Shown here piece by piece: positions 44,931 through 56,800 of a DNA stretch of 64,000 nt (the first letter of the stretch is position 1; the number at the start of each line of letters is the position of its first letter). Under the pieces are notes generated by a model. The model was not told where the DNA came from. It saw only the letters and a program-made list of their open reading frames with translations, and did not search any database. Both the position numbers and the translations under genes were made by a program. Source of the DNA: Azolla caroliniana (Eukaryota; Polypodiophyta); assembly GCA_043228905.1 (NCBI GenBank), contig JBHGNT010000021.1:2914001-2978000 (forward strand), written 5' to 3'.

Positions 44931-47900
44931 TCAAGCAGGAACACTATTCTGCTTGGGTGTTGCCGCTGCAGCTTGTGCAATGGTCGGGCTGTCAGTTGCA
45001 AGGCCCATTGCATGTAATCCATTATCCACATAAACAACTGATCCTGTGATTGATGATGCTAATGGTGAAGCCAAGAATGCTGCAGCATTGCCAACATCAT
45101 CTGCAAAAGAGCAAGAAGCATCTTATTTCGATTTAGACAGTCTTTTTTATCTTATGTTAATTTGTACACATGACAAAAATAACCCATTTACAATTGCACA
45201 TGAATTAAAACGGCATTAAAATTCCCACAAATGCACATGATATGCTAACCAGCCTCAAGTTCCTTTTGAAGAGGAGCATTTGCAAGTGAGTAATTGATCA
45301 TGTCATCAATAAATCCAATTGCCTTGGCTGCCCTGCTCCTCAGGGGTCCTGGCAAGTGGGGTGAATATTAGAACACTGTTACAAGATTGATTATTCCAAA
45401 TAATGGTACTGATCAAATCATCAAAAGGGAAATGCACATCCAAGTACTTGAAAAGATCACCATTACATTCACAAAAGAAACATGCATAGATTCATTAGGG
45501 AAATGCACATCCAAGTACTTGAAAAGATCACCATTACATTCACAAAAGAAACATGCATAGATTCATTGAACAAATTTGTATAAAATAATCATCACCATAA
45601 AACAACATCTTCATCATGCCATGGTTATGGATGAGAATAAACCTGCTGAAATGGTATTAACTCGAATCTTGTACTTTCTACCAGCTTCAAATGCAAGGAC
45701 CTTTGATGAACAATATCAACATTAGTACATACATTTACTAAGACTCTACCAGTTATAAATTGAATAAAAGAAAAATATACCCTAGTATCACTTTCTAGTG
45801 CTGCTTTGGCTGAGCTCATTCCTCCACCGTATCTAGAAAGATCAAATATAAAGATGATTCACCAAATCATGAATTGATGATATGTTAAACTTTGTAGGCT
45901 ACATCAATATATCTAAAATATCACCTTATTCAGGAATTATTCTCTGCAGCAATGTAATTAAGAAAAATTTTGTAGGCTTGAAGTTACATATAAAATGTTA
46001 AGAAGCTTACCCAGGAATGATTTTCTCTGCTGCAATGTATGTAAGAGACAGACTTGAGCCACCTGTTATTGATAACACATGGGGAACTTTTACAAATCTT
46101 TCTTGCAAAGTTTCAGAATAAAGAGGCATCACACTGATACAAACAAAGATATAGCATACATTTCTTGCAAAGTTACAGAAAAAGAGGTATCGCACTGATC
46201 GCACTGATGCAAACAGAGATAAATACTATCTTTTTTGCACAGTTACAGAAAAAGAGGTACAACATTGATATAAACAAAGATATATACATACCTTTCTTGA
46301 GAAGTTACAGAAAAAGAGAAAAAGAGGTATCACAGTTATACAAACAAAGATAAATACGCTGGATACATACAAATCTTTCTTGTACCAAATAAATACCTGA
46401 ATTCATGAAAGGTGCAAAATGCTGAAGTAAAGACACATATGAGTAGCTGGATGCTGAAGCTGCAGCAAGATATCCACGCCTCGATGTTTCAAGGAGAGGT
46501 TTGGTTACCTGTTCATAAAACAGATCCATATACCATTTCACAAAAAGAGAGTTCTACTCTTGGAAGCTGTCTATTTTCCCCAGGAAGATTCAAATCCTGG
46601 AAATTTACCAAGGAAATCAACTCTGGAGGGATGTGAGCTTTGTTTTTACCTCGGGACCATTCGCCAAAGAATGTACCAAAATGTCTATGCTGCCGAAGTC
46701 CTGTTTTACACTCTCAGCCACCTCCTGCACAGAGAGAGAGCGGTTAGAATGATTGCAAGATGCAACATCAAAAGCCATTAATATCATCACTTCACAGATA
46801 AACTGCAGAAAATATTACATAAACAATTAAAAGAAAGAATCTTCAGTATGCACGTCTCTGTACATCTGCCATAGATATAATAATTTAGTAACACGCATAT
46901 TTTATAAGTCGCTAAAAAGATTTCAGAAACCTAATATGTGCATGCCATTATACATCAAGACAATATAACCTTTAGCACATAGTATATAAATAAGGTTAAA
47001 ATCAGAAAAAGCATCCCAGAAACTCTTTATAGAATTTTATCACTCAGTACACATTACATGAAAATGAATCATATAATCATGATTGTGATCCATATCCTTA
47101 CCGATACAGTCCATTTACTGTTCCCAGCATATCTTTTGTTTGTTTTTATCTGTACAACATAATTTACAAATTTCTCAAAATTACAAATAATAAAATAAAC
47201 CATACCATGCATGCACAGTAAAGCACCTTAGTGAAGAGCATTCACCTCTTCAGGAACATCTTCAGGTGTGTCAAAAACAGCATCAAGTGGATAAACTTTG
47301 GTGATCTCCATGAGCGACCCATCTGGAAGACTGAATCATATATACATATATAAGTACAAGAATCTGGTTTTGTGCCTCAATTTCATTCATTGAAATACAT
47401 AATGCCACACTTACACACGAGATTCATCGAATTTTCCTCTCCTGAAGCTTGTCTCAAAAATATTCAATGCCTACAATTAAAACAATATATGTAAAAGATT
47501 TGGAGCTTGTACTAGGAAAATTCCATCTTGAAGACAACTGCACGAAAGACAATATAATTTTATCTGAATTCCTCAGACAATCGACAAATTTTGGCTGAAC
47601 CTTGATTCATTTGTTTCTAACTTTTAGTGGCAAAATTGTTTTATTTTGATTAAACTTTATCTGAAACTATTTGGATGGTTCAAATCCAGAGCAACTTTAG
47701 CCTAACATTGACCAACTTATTTAGAAAAACTTCATCTGAAATAAAAAGGAGAACATACAGGAACCCAAGTCCCAACAAGGATCTCCGCTCCAGCTGCAGC
47801 TAAAGCCTTGGCTATGGCCCAGCCATAACCTTGATCATCAGCAACTCCAGCAATAAATGCTCTCTTCCCTGCAGGACAACACGCATCTCCAAAAAATGAG

Positions 47901-49033
47901 GAAATCGACATTATGGCCTAAAAAGAGGAACTTGGCTCCAGATCATCATATTTATGGTGTTTTATAAGGTAAGAATTTCCAATCATTTACAATCCTAAAA
48001 ATCGAGAGAAATGACACCTCATCATCATTATGGTTCAAAATATGAGCATCAAATCGTCAAGTTATGGTCCCAAATTGGAGGAAACTAGCATTTGATCCTA
48101 GCATTATGGCCCATGAAAAAGAAGGGAATTCACATTACACTCTTAAATGTACAACACTCGGCTTCATTAGTGGCTATGGAGATTGCATTTATCACTGATT
48201 TAAGCAACTCCATAGACAGGAATGGAATAATAAAGCATGCAAAATGGAAGAGTAAGAAGGTGAAAATGAGAAGAAATCCTGTTAAATTCCTACATTTTTG
48301 GTATTAAAACTCCTTACATTCTGATAAAACTGACCATCATAAGCTCAAAATCAGCAACTCTCCATAGACAGGAATGAAATAATAATGCATGCAAAATGGA
48401 AGAATATGGAGGCAAAAATTAGAGGAAATCGTGTTAAATTCCTACATTGTTGGTATTAAAACTCCTTATTTTCTGATAAATCTGACCATCATAAGCTCAA
48501 AATCAGTAACTCTAACTAATCATCGAGATCATGATAGAGATTCTTATGAACAAATCTCGGAAGGAAAACTCTTCTAAGATAAGATAAAAGCATTCAAGAA
48601 GCAAGAACAATGTATCTGGACCATGTCGGAGCTAAAAAGCTTAGCAAATTATTTATTTACTCCCCTCCATAATGAAATAGATAAATTGTGTGGCACTTTT
48701 TTGCTTACCACGAAGATCAATTGCAAGAGAAGGCAAAGACGAGGGTGAAGAAACTCCATTTCCATTCGAGGAAGAAGCCAAGACCTGAACATCTCCTTTA
48801 CGAGAAGAAGAAGAAGAAGAAGAGAGGTGTCTTCTTCTTCCTCCTCCATAGCTGAGAGCGTGGAAGAGGATCCGAGATCCTGCAGAGAGGAACGGGGACT
48901 TTGAGGCACCGACTCCACGGAATCGGACCATCTGGGGGGAAGAAGACAAAGGCGAGAGGTTTCGGATGGATGAAGATGCAGCATACTGCAAATTAGAGCA
49001 AATCACAGAGGAGGAGGAGGAAGAAGAAGCCAT
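44931..49033 (-). CDS. MOD1: Enoyl-[acyl-carrier-protein] reductase (NADH), chloroplastic
   Basis: Last reductive step of plastid type II fatty acid elongation: trans-2-enoyl-ACP plus NADH to acyl-ACP. Twelve exons: 48709-49033, 47759-47868, 47415-47470, 47246-47330, 47102-47149, 46650-46724, 46397-46508, 46011-46062, 45781-45832, 45643-45700, 45250-45348 and 44931-45100, giving 413 aa. The first about 70 residues are a Ser-rich transit peptide ([14 protein letters not shown]). The Rossmann loop is [16 protein letters not shown] (from about 113). The catalytic pair Tyr289 and Lys297 sits in [10 protein letters not shown], with the plant spacing of seven residues. [19 protein letters not shown] and [10 protein letters not shown] are also conserved. 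The frame is open upstream to another ATG at 49201; I prefer 49033 because it begins a standard transit peptide and a GA tract typical of leaders lies between. Several introns contain local tandem duplications. Confidence 0.96.
45427..45568. repeat. 71-bp exact tandem duplication in a reductase intron
   Basis: GGGAAATGCACATCCAAGTA starts at 45427 and again at 45498; the 71-base copies appear identical. Located in the intron between the exons at 45643-45700 and 45250-45348. Confidence 0.93.
46063..46396. repeat. Reductase intron filled by 61-70 base tandem units
   Basis: The word AGTTACAGAAAAAGAGG or a close variant occurs near 46110, 46171, 46241 and 46303, each preceded by a TTTCTTG word and followed by CACTGATACAAACAAAGATA-type sequence. 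The array makes up practically the whole intron between the exons at 46397-46508 and 46011-46062. Confidence 0.85.
48208..48512. repeat. 152-bp tandem duplication in the first reductase intron
   Basis: Copies start CTCCATAGACAGGAATG at 48208 and 48360 and end with CATAAGCTCAAAATCAG. They differ by a few substitutions and short indels. Confidence 0.9.
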
Positions 49034-49285
49034 CGAGTGAGGTACGAGGGTGGAACAGGGGAGGGGGGGGCAGAAGAAATATGGAGGAGGGCTAGTTAGT
49101 GTAGACAGTAGTAGAGCAGAGAAACAGGGCTTTATGTAAGGAGGGCAATTTTGTGTGTGTTTGAGAGAGAGAGAGAGACTCTGTTTTTGTGTGTGTCTCA
49201 TGCAAACTTTACTTTTATCTCTCCCCTGCTTCTTCTATTTCTAGTAAGTAGCTTCTTCTATTACTAGTAAGTAGAGTATATTAGT

Positions 49286-49321
49286 GCTTCCATCCATCCT
49301 TCCTTCCTTCCTTCCTTCCTT
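49286..49321. repeat. TTCC microsatellite
   Basis: About eight TTCC units after degenerate CATC units, roughly 260 bases upstream of the reductase start codon. Confidence 0.9.
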
Positions 49322-49359
49322 ATATGCTAAGGATGATTTCAAGCTAAAGAGGATGCCAA

Positions 49360-50370
49360 GAGTAAATTTCCATCCCGCCGGGCCGAACCACACCACACAT
49401 AAGGCTAAGGGATGAACGGAGATCTTTACGACACGAGTTCGGCTGACTCGAGCAATACATAATCTACTAAGTATAGAAGGATTATGTCACAGATAACCAA
49501 TCTGTACAATCTCGACAAGCTGCGTGGATTTCTCTGCAGATTGGCGGGCCTTCGTTGAGGAAGGAGGTAGAGAAGTTGGAACCAACACGCTTGGAGGAGG
49601 CGGTCCACGTTGCAGAGCACGTGGGCGACTAGGGAGGCCTCCCAACACAAGGAAGACTCCCTAAAGAAAAAGGGGGACTTGAAGACCTCACCATCTAGAA
49701 AGGAACAAATTGTTGGGTATCACAAATGGAAGCAAGGTGAGTGAATGAAACACTCCCTCAAACCCCAACTCAACCCAATGTTACTTCACGTGTGGTGGAT
49801 CACACTTAGCTCGGGGGGTTCCCTAAGTGTGAAGGGGGTTCCTCTCAAGTGGCGAGAGCGCAAGTCAAACTCGACAAAGAAGACGAGGAGGAATCAACTA
49901 CACGAGTTCGAGAGAAGGCAAATTCAATGAAGGTGTGCTCAACCAAGGGGGACAAGCAAAATGTGATGATGGAGGAAAGGCCTCAAAGGGCCATACAGCA
50001 AGGGATCGAGACCATTCGAGTAAGGTGTGCTCAACCAAGGTGTCTGAGCAAGGTCTAAAGACAAAAGGACTGCCTTGAACTATCATAGAGCAAAGGACCA
50101 ACCACAATTCAAGTAAGGTGAGTTCAACCAAGGTGGTTGAGTGAGGTGGTGGGGATAGAAGGGAAGATTGAGAGGGGCACACAACACAAAGCACAAGGCT
50201 AACACATTGGGGCTACTGGTGTAGTTATATAAGCTTGATGAGACTCAAAGCTCTAGAGGACTTGGGTGAATGACATGTTCCCAATTTGTCTCAACTAGGA
50301 CAGTGCCCCAAAACTGATTGGGACTCATAAGAGAGCCCAATCAGTTTTGAGACAAATTGGGGACATTACT
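49360..50370. mobile_element. GC-richer repeat block bounded by an inverted repeat, possible decayed element
   Basis: Base composition differs from the flanks. Three degenerate units of about 92 bases share GGTGTGCTCAACCAAGG (near 49931, 50022 and 50115). The right end is an inverted repeat: 50278-50324 against 50336-50366, with GTTCCCAATTTGTCTCAA facing TTGAGACAAATTGGGGAC. No coding domain is recognisable, so the class is unknown. Confidence 0.4.
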
Positions 50371-53136
50371 TCCCAAATCTCCCTTTATTTCAAGAGTAAC
50401 CCCTGACAATTACACCCGATTTATGCAATTTGTACTTGGCAACAACATCCAATGCCTAAGCTTTTACTTGTACATTCATGTGTGCACACATGTGCATAGG
50501 GGAAAGACTCTCATATACACCCACTTGAGATTTTCTTTATGTCCTTGGATGCAACAAACTTTTCATTATTTCCTCATATACACTTTGTCAACCTTTGGAA
50601 GAGACATTTTATTATATGGGTTGTGTTGACAGAGGAGATATAATAGTTTTACACTACAACCCAAACACAACATGTAACACATAATGTCATTAGTGATTTA
50701 GTAGTGTTCTTTGCAAAAGTTTGAAGAATATAAATCATGACTATATAAGATGACTCTAAAAGCATCTCGCGATATAAACACCTTGTCATATGAGCAATGA
50801 ATAAGGCCATATAAATTCATACTCCCAAGCCACTCATTGTGGATTGTACGAATGCAATAATTGCTCCATTGAACATTGGCGGCTTTGCTCTTCTGACATA
50901 TAATATGAATGTAAATTCAAGTTTTCTATTGCACTCTTGGCATGCAACGAGGTCTTTTCACTTTTCCCAATCGTGAAAACTCAACCAATTCAACGAATAA
51001 AGAGAAACCAAAGACTATTTTAGTATTTCACCTTATTTGATATCACACCATTCATGTGTGCCAATACCATTTCAGGCATTTACCATATATGTATATACAT
51101 ACATACTGCCGATTGCATGTATTTCTCTTGTTGGTATACCCTAATCCTATTGCTATGGGTTTTGCTCATACATACTTTAACTCATGATTGCATGTTTTCA
51201 ACCTTTAGCTCTCACCCTTTATATATATTGCTCTATGTTGATGCATCTCTATTGTAGTGCAGAAATGCTTGTGATCCATGATCCACCCTTGGCTGAAGCC
51301 TGCCACTTAATAAATATTAGCAAATGTCTATATTCTTTAGTATCTTTGTCCACATATGTATTTGATCCATGGTTAGTACTTCACTTGTATTGCCCCACAA
51401 AATATATTCATCAATGGGTAAATGCAATTCCTCTCTAGGTTTTAGATTCATCCCTAGCCAACATTATCACATATAGTGATTCATGCATATCTTCTTTGCT
51501 TAGTAAACTTATTCACACTCTCTAGGTTTTTCCCCATGTTGCAATGTTGCATTTGTCCAATCTCTAACGGGCATTTGACACATAATGGCTAATGTATGTA
51601 AACGTTGCTCTCAAAACCAAACCACTCTTTATATCAATACATTTCACTTGGTAAGCTTAGCGCTTCTTTGTGATGTTTCCCCCCTTGTTGATTTGTGAAA
51701 TTTACAGAGAGTTTGTTGTCTATGACTTAACTACAAACTATTTTTCTCATCTTTCTCACTTACTTGTCATTATATGACAATTTAGTGCCAAATATGGATA
51801 TGACATATTCAATTGTACCAACAAAACTAATAATCTCAATTCAATGATAAATTTTATCATTATTATCCAATTGGATGAGTGCATACACTAGGTTGGATAG
51901 GTAAGTGACAACCATAGCTCATTGAAATATTTTGGATGATAAACTAGAACCATTTTGTAACTATACAATAACATAAAAAATGAATATACTTGCAAGAATG
52001 ATAAGATAAGCCATGAACCAATAACATTTTGTATTATCTCTATGTAGAAAGTTATGTATTGTCCACTTTATAATGCAAGGAATAACAAACAAACAAATCT
52101 TGATTGTTATTAAATAGGATCATTAGTCAAAAGTGTCTAAAGACCTTTGTGAGGCATTCATTCATAGACCAACCAAGAGATGACTATGGATTATATCTCC
52201 CATAAAAGAAAAGGAAGACTACCATTCAAAGCACATTCATGATCATAAATTTTCACACCCACCACTATACAGAATAATTGATTTCTCCACTACATAACTA
52301 AATACATAGTGCATGCACACTATTCTTAACATCTATGTACATTATTGTCTACTTGAAATATATGTTTTCATTAAGGTAATAACCAAAAGTGGTAGAGCAC
52401 AATACATATTAAGGTATTCTAATTATGGAGGGATAGGGCCATGTAGAACATCACTTTGGATGATATCCAAAAAGATGAGAGAACTAGAAAGACACTATAC
52501 GATGCCCAAGGCTTGAGATGTCAAGAAAAAATAAATATGTAGGGGACAATCATTTGCGACTTACTTGATATAGGCACAACGAGTGTGAGAGACAGATGTA
52601 ATCTGATCCTACTAGTAAATTTATTACATGCAACCAACATCAATTTTCATTTGGTATAGAAAGTAGGCACGTTATGTTATAATGAATGTCATAAATGTAA
52701 CGAATGAATAGATGGTGTGATGGTTTTATTTTTGGAGCAACAATCAACCTTCTAGACTAGTTATTAAAATTCGAGTAGTTGTGCTTTTGACGTTGCATTT
52801 CACCTAACAGAAATTGAGTTGCTCACAACTAGTATTTGAAAAGACATGTTAAAACAATGGATCAATAACATTTGTGAGGCATTTCCAAAGATCATTAAAA
52901 TTTGTTTACATGCAAAACAAAGAGTAATCACTATGAAGACATCCCATGTTGTGAATGAAATGAAATAGAATTTTTACAAGCTTCAAAAAGTTCCCAAGAA
53001 TGATGTGGTACAAAATAAAGTGTGTTAGTCCATTAGATAGAGATATGAGAGAGATCTAATTAAGGTTCTCATGGTCAAACATGAGGACAACAATAAAACA
53101 AAAAACAATACAAGTTATTCCTACAAAAAGCAAGTG

Positions 53137-53137
53137 T

Positions 53138-53182
<45 letters not shown>
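53137..53182. repeat. GA microsatellite
   Basis: About 46 bases of GA, just upstream of the decayed reverse transcriptase. Confidence 0.95.
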
Positions 53183-53187
<5 letters not shown>

Positions 53188-53309
53188 ATTTTGTTGTCCT
53201 TGGAGGTCAAATCTATTACATGACCTATGTTGTCACACATAATTCTAGTGTACATTAGGCTCGATGATAAGTGGAAGACTAAGGCACATATAATATGGGC
53301 ATTTTGGGT

Positions 53310-53870
53310 AGATAATCATGCCTTTCAATTGAACAAATGCATCAGCCGTTTTTCCACACATGATCGATGTCATATTTGAGGAATTCACACATCAATTCAT
53401 CTTGTGTACTTGACATCTTTATCTTCTCAAAGAATCAGGACGATCACAACAAACATGTTGCCTCTTCCTTCCCAAACTCTACAAATATAGGCTTCACACA
53501 AAACTCAATAAATGTAAGTTTGATCAAATTCCATTGGAACTCCTTTGTAGAGGGTATCACCACATACAAGCAAAATGTATTTATGGTTTAAGATTGAGTT
53601 GGTTTGACCCATGTGAAATATGTTCAATCATTTCTAGGCTTTGTGAACTTCTATTGACATTTCATCTAAGACTACTTTACAATTGTACCACTTTAATGAC
53701 CCTCATCAACGAGAATTGCCCCGTTTGATGTAATGCCAAAGCTTGACTCACGTTTGAGACTCTCAAGAGAGGTTTGACATCTACCTTGATCTCCCTCCAT
53801 CGTGATCCAACCAAACCTTTTGTAGTAGAATCAAATGCATTCGACGAAATTCATTAAATCTTCGTGGTAT
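53310..53870 (+). pseudogene. Decayed Ty3/gypsy retrotransposon pol (RT and RNase H)
   Basis: Broken frames match the Ty3/gypsy order. The reverse-transcriptase stretch MPF-(stop)-TNASAVF is followed by a degenerate catalytic box (VYLD then IFIFSKNQDDH, one residue short) near 53390-53430. Next comes SFLGFVNFY with stop codons near 53625-53660. The start of RNase H follows, FETLKRGLTSTL then DPTKPFVVESNAF near 53755-53850. Several stops and frameshifts show it is dead. No LTR pair, gag or integrase was found. Confidence 0.75.
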
Positions 53871-54709
53871 ACACACTTGTTCAAGAGCTCCCCACCATGA
53901 TTCGCCCTTATGATGTTTTGTAGCCCCTTTTAATCCCATCTAATTTTCAGCCTTGATTCTTTTGAACTTCCACACAGATTTCCTATTAAGTAAATAAATT
54001 ATCCGTGTTGTCATGATGAACTCGTTTAAAAAGTGGCCCACACTATACCTTACTCTAAATTCACATCAAGAGAGGAAACAATGGATCTCATACTCATGAA
54101 TGTCATTTGGCTTTAGAACTCGATGACTTCATTGTTTCCAATTGCAACTCACAATCATGTTACATTTCAAAACATGTTTGTTTTAGCTCTCATCACAATC
54201 CATACTTAAACACATGACCAAACATCGTAAATGAATTGGATTTGTGAGCAACATCTCTAATGTTGAATCGAATTTCCTTGCCAGGGACAACACAACTCAT
54301 ATCTTGGAGTGCTATTTTGCCAAGGGTCACTATCGAGTTTTGAGGGATCACCTTCGTCATGGTAAGTCAACTAAAGGACTGGGGGTGTCAATTCCAAACA
54401 AGATGTCATACCTCACCACATAAGGCACTTACCTCTCAACTCCAAGAGACTAGTGAAGCTTTGAGCATTTTCAAGGGTTCCTATAAGCAATATTCTAGAT
54501 TAGACATATTAAACTTCATAGGGATATAAAAAACAATATTCTGGTAACAAATGCATTTTGTGCTATCAACAAGACGATTGGGTTCAAATGTTACCAATTG
54601 CCTCTTGCTTTCTCACTCTTAGCTCCACAGGTTGTGACTAAAGGCCTTCTCAAGCTTGATTCGGCTCCGCCATTCTTCCTCCATCTCAACATTCATGACA
54701 TGTTTGGAC

Positions 54710-54950
54710 CATAGTATGTAACATACTCGAATGCATTTGCAAACAGGTCTAGACATTTGATAACGAATGCGTATGTTATGAAAACATACTTTATGTTTTT
54801 TTTTATTTACATTTTATACCTTAACTTTCTTACCTTAAAAAAAAGTTTTTCCTTATAATAAATAATGAATACAAGAGTATGGTATTTACCATACTTCAAG
54901 GGGGTTTAACATACTCAAATGCGAATGTAGTATGTATGGTTCATACTATG
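54710..54950. mobile_element. MITE-like element with terminal inverted repeats
   Basis: Begins CATAGTATG and ends CATACTATG. The right part (CCTTATA[AG]TAAATAAT, then GTATGGTATTTA, then GGTTCATACTATG) matches the element in ASF1 intron 1. The flanks are TTTGGAC and TTTAGAC, a plausible but imperfect target duplication. It has no coding capacity. Confidence 0.65.
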
Positions 54951-56639
54951 TTTAGACTTTGGTGATTCTTGGTGATCAAGAATGTTTCACTTTGAAATTG
55001 GCCTTGAGATTGTATATTGTATATTACATTTATGAGAGAAACTTGCATGGGGTCCAAGACATAAATTGACAATGTCAGAAAGGAAAACTCAAATGCAATC
55101 AGCAGCAGGGTTCTATGTAAAGTGTGATACTCGTGAACCTGTTCAAAGCAAAATATGCAATAGTTGAAAAATCTTCTACCTTGTATTCTCATCCTCAAAG
55201 AACAAACATGGCATATGAAAGCAAAAGTGAATCATTCCCCCAATGTGTAAGGTTAAGTAATTAATTCTTTATGTTCAAGTGTGAAAGTTATTTTAAGAAA
55301 AAGCTTGGCTTAACCTAACATGAACCACATAAAGCTTTTGACAAATTATAGATATTTTGAGAGAAATCAAATAATGCTTTTTCACTATCTAAGAACTTTA
55401 CCCATAGCAATTTGCAAGGTTGTTTGGCAAAGACCATCAGAATTCACCCCCCTAAAGATTGCTGGGTGCACAGATACAAATCACACTCTATCCATTGATG
55501 ACGTTTGAAGCCCAGCAAATGGATCACTGAAAACTTGGCTTACCTCTAGAGATAATATTACTTTTCAACATGGATATAAACGGACGAACAAGATGAAACT
55601 TGACAAAACAGAATGAAAATCATACAAGGGCGAGAAAAATTTCTTCCTAATGAGATTTAAAAACGAAAAAAAAAAATCATTGCAAGAAAAGCTAACAAGC
55701 GAAGACTTGACAACCAAGTTGTGACTAGTCATACAACAGATTTAAAAGTCAAAAAACAAAAATCACTGCAAGAAAAGACAGAGAAGACTTGGCAACTATG
55801 TTTAGACAAGTATCACATGAGAAGTATGCATAGTACATGGGAGGCAAGCGCAAAAAATTTGGGAGTACATCATAGACACCACGAATACATGCTCCAATGA
55901 AACTAAACTGACACATTCATCGCTAGTATTCACAAGCAAATGAACCATGGACCTCTTAAATGCTTCTAATTGGAATAGAAACTAGATGAAATTTTATAAA
56001 GGTGAGAAATCTTTACTCTCCACAGCATCAAGAATATAGGGTAGTCACCATAATAGGAACATTGAAGCTTTCATCATATGCTCATGAACTAGCACTTTTT
56101 TTTTTTAGGGCAAGAATAGGAGCAGCACACACCTGATATTTTTTTAAAGCAGTGGTGATAAAGAGTATGTATTGAAGTAAACACCACTATCATGAAGAAA
56201 TTATTTGGGATTCAACAATTTCTATATTGAATAGTGAACAATGGGTCACAAACATCCTATTGGAATAGGGTGGGCATGGGCTATAAAGAGAACCCAATCA
56301 ATTGTGTTAAAATGATCTTAAAATGCCTCCCATTGATTTGATGGCAAATGGACAGCCTAATTCTCTAATGCTATTGAAAATTAAATTTCAAGCCTCTGTC
56401 ATTTGCCATTCAATACATCAACATCACAACAATTTCCATAAGTTTTCAACCATTATTGAATTGTGATACTGCGCATGCAATCTCCTCTCAGAAATCGAAT
56501 TATAGTTTCTGTAGAACATCGTAACAAAAAATGATTCATGCATTAGCTTTTTATCAATCAAATGATCAATCTTTTGCTTTAAAAATTCCTTGTAATCAGG
56601 ACACAGGAGCTCCTACATACCTCCAATGTAAAAACTCAT

Positions 56640-56746
56640 TCATTGCCCAGCTCCTCGTGCTTCCAGTCTTTTTCTTTCAAGTTCTAACTGAAAAATCAAA
56701 CAATTCCTCTCTTTCCGTTTCTGGAATATTCAAGAACTAATATACC

Positions 56747-56800
<54 letters not shown>

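Larger units (their letters stand above)
49034..56639. other. Spacer between the reductase and LSM12-like genes
   Basis: The first few hundred bases are the reductase leader and promoter side, with GA and TTCC runs. A GC-richer repeat block is at 49.36-50.37 kb. The rest is AT-rich with a decayed Ty3/gypsy pol (53.3-53.9 kb), a MITE-like element (54.7 kb) and microsatellites. No intact gene is visible. Confidence 0.55.

Noticed and set aside
48653-49201. Upstream in-frame ATG at 49201 for the enoyl-ACP reductase
   Set aside because: Would add 56 residues partly encoded by GA and GT repeats before a standard MASSSS transit peptide; kept only as a remote alternative.
51184-51260. ILLYVDASLL-like stretch reminiscent of the Ty1/copia reverse transcriptase box
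   Set aside because: Very short, catalytic second Asp missing, and no neighbouring copia motifs; could be chance.
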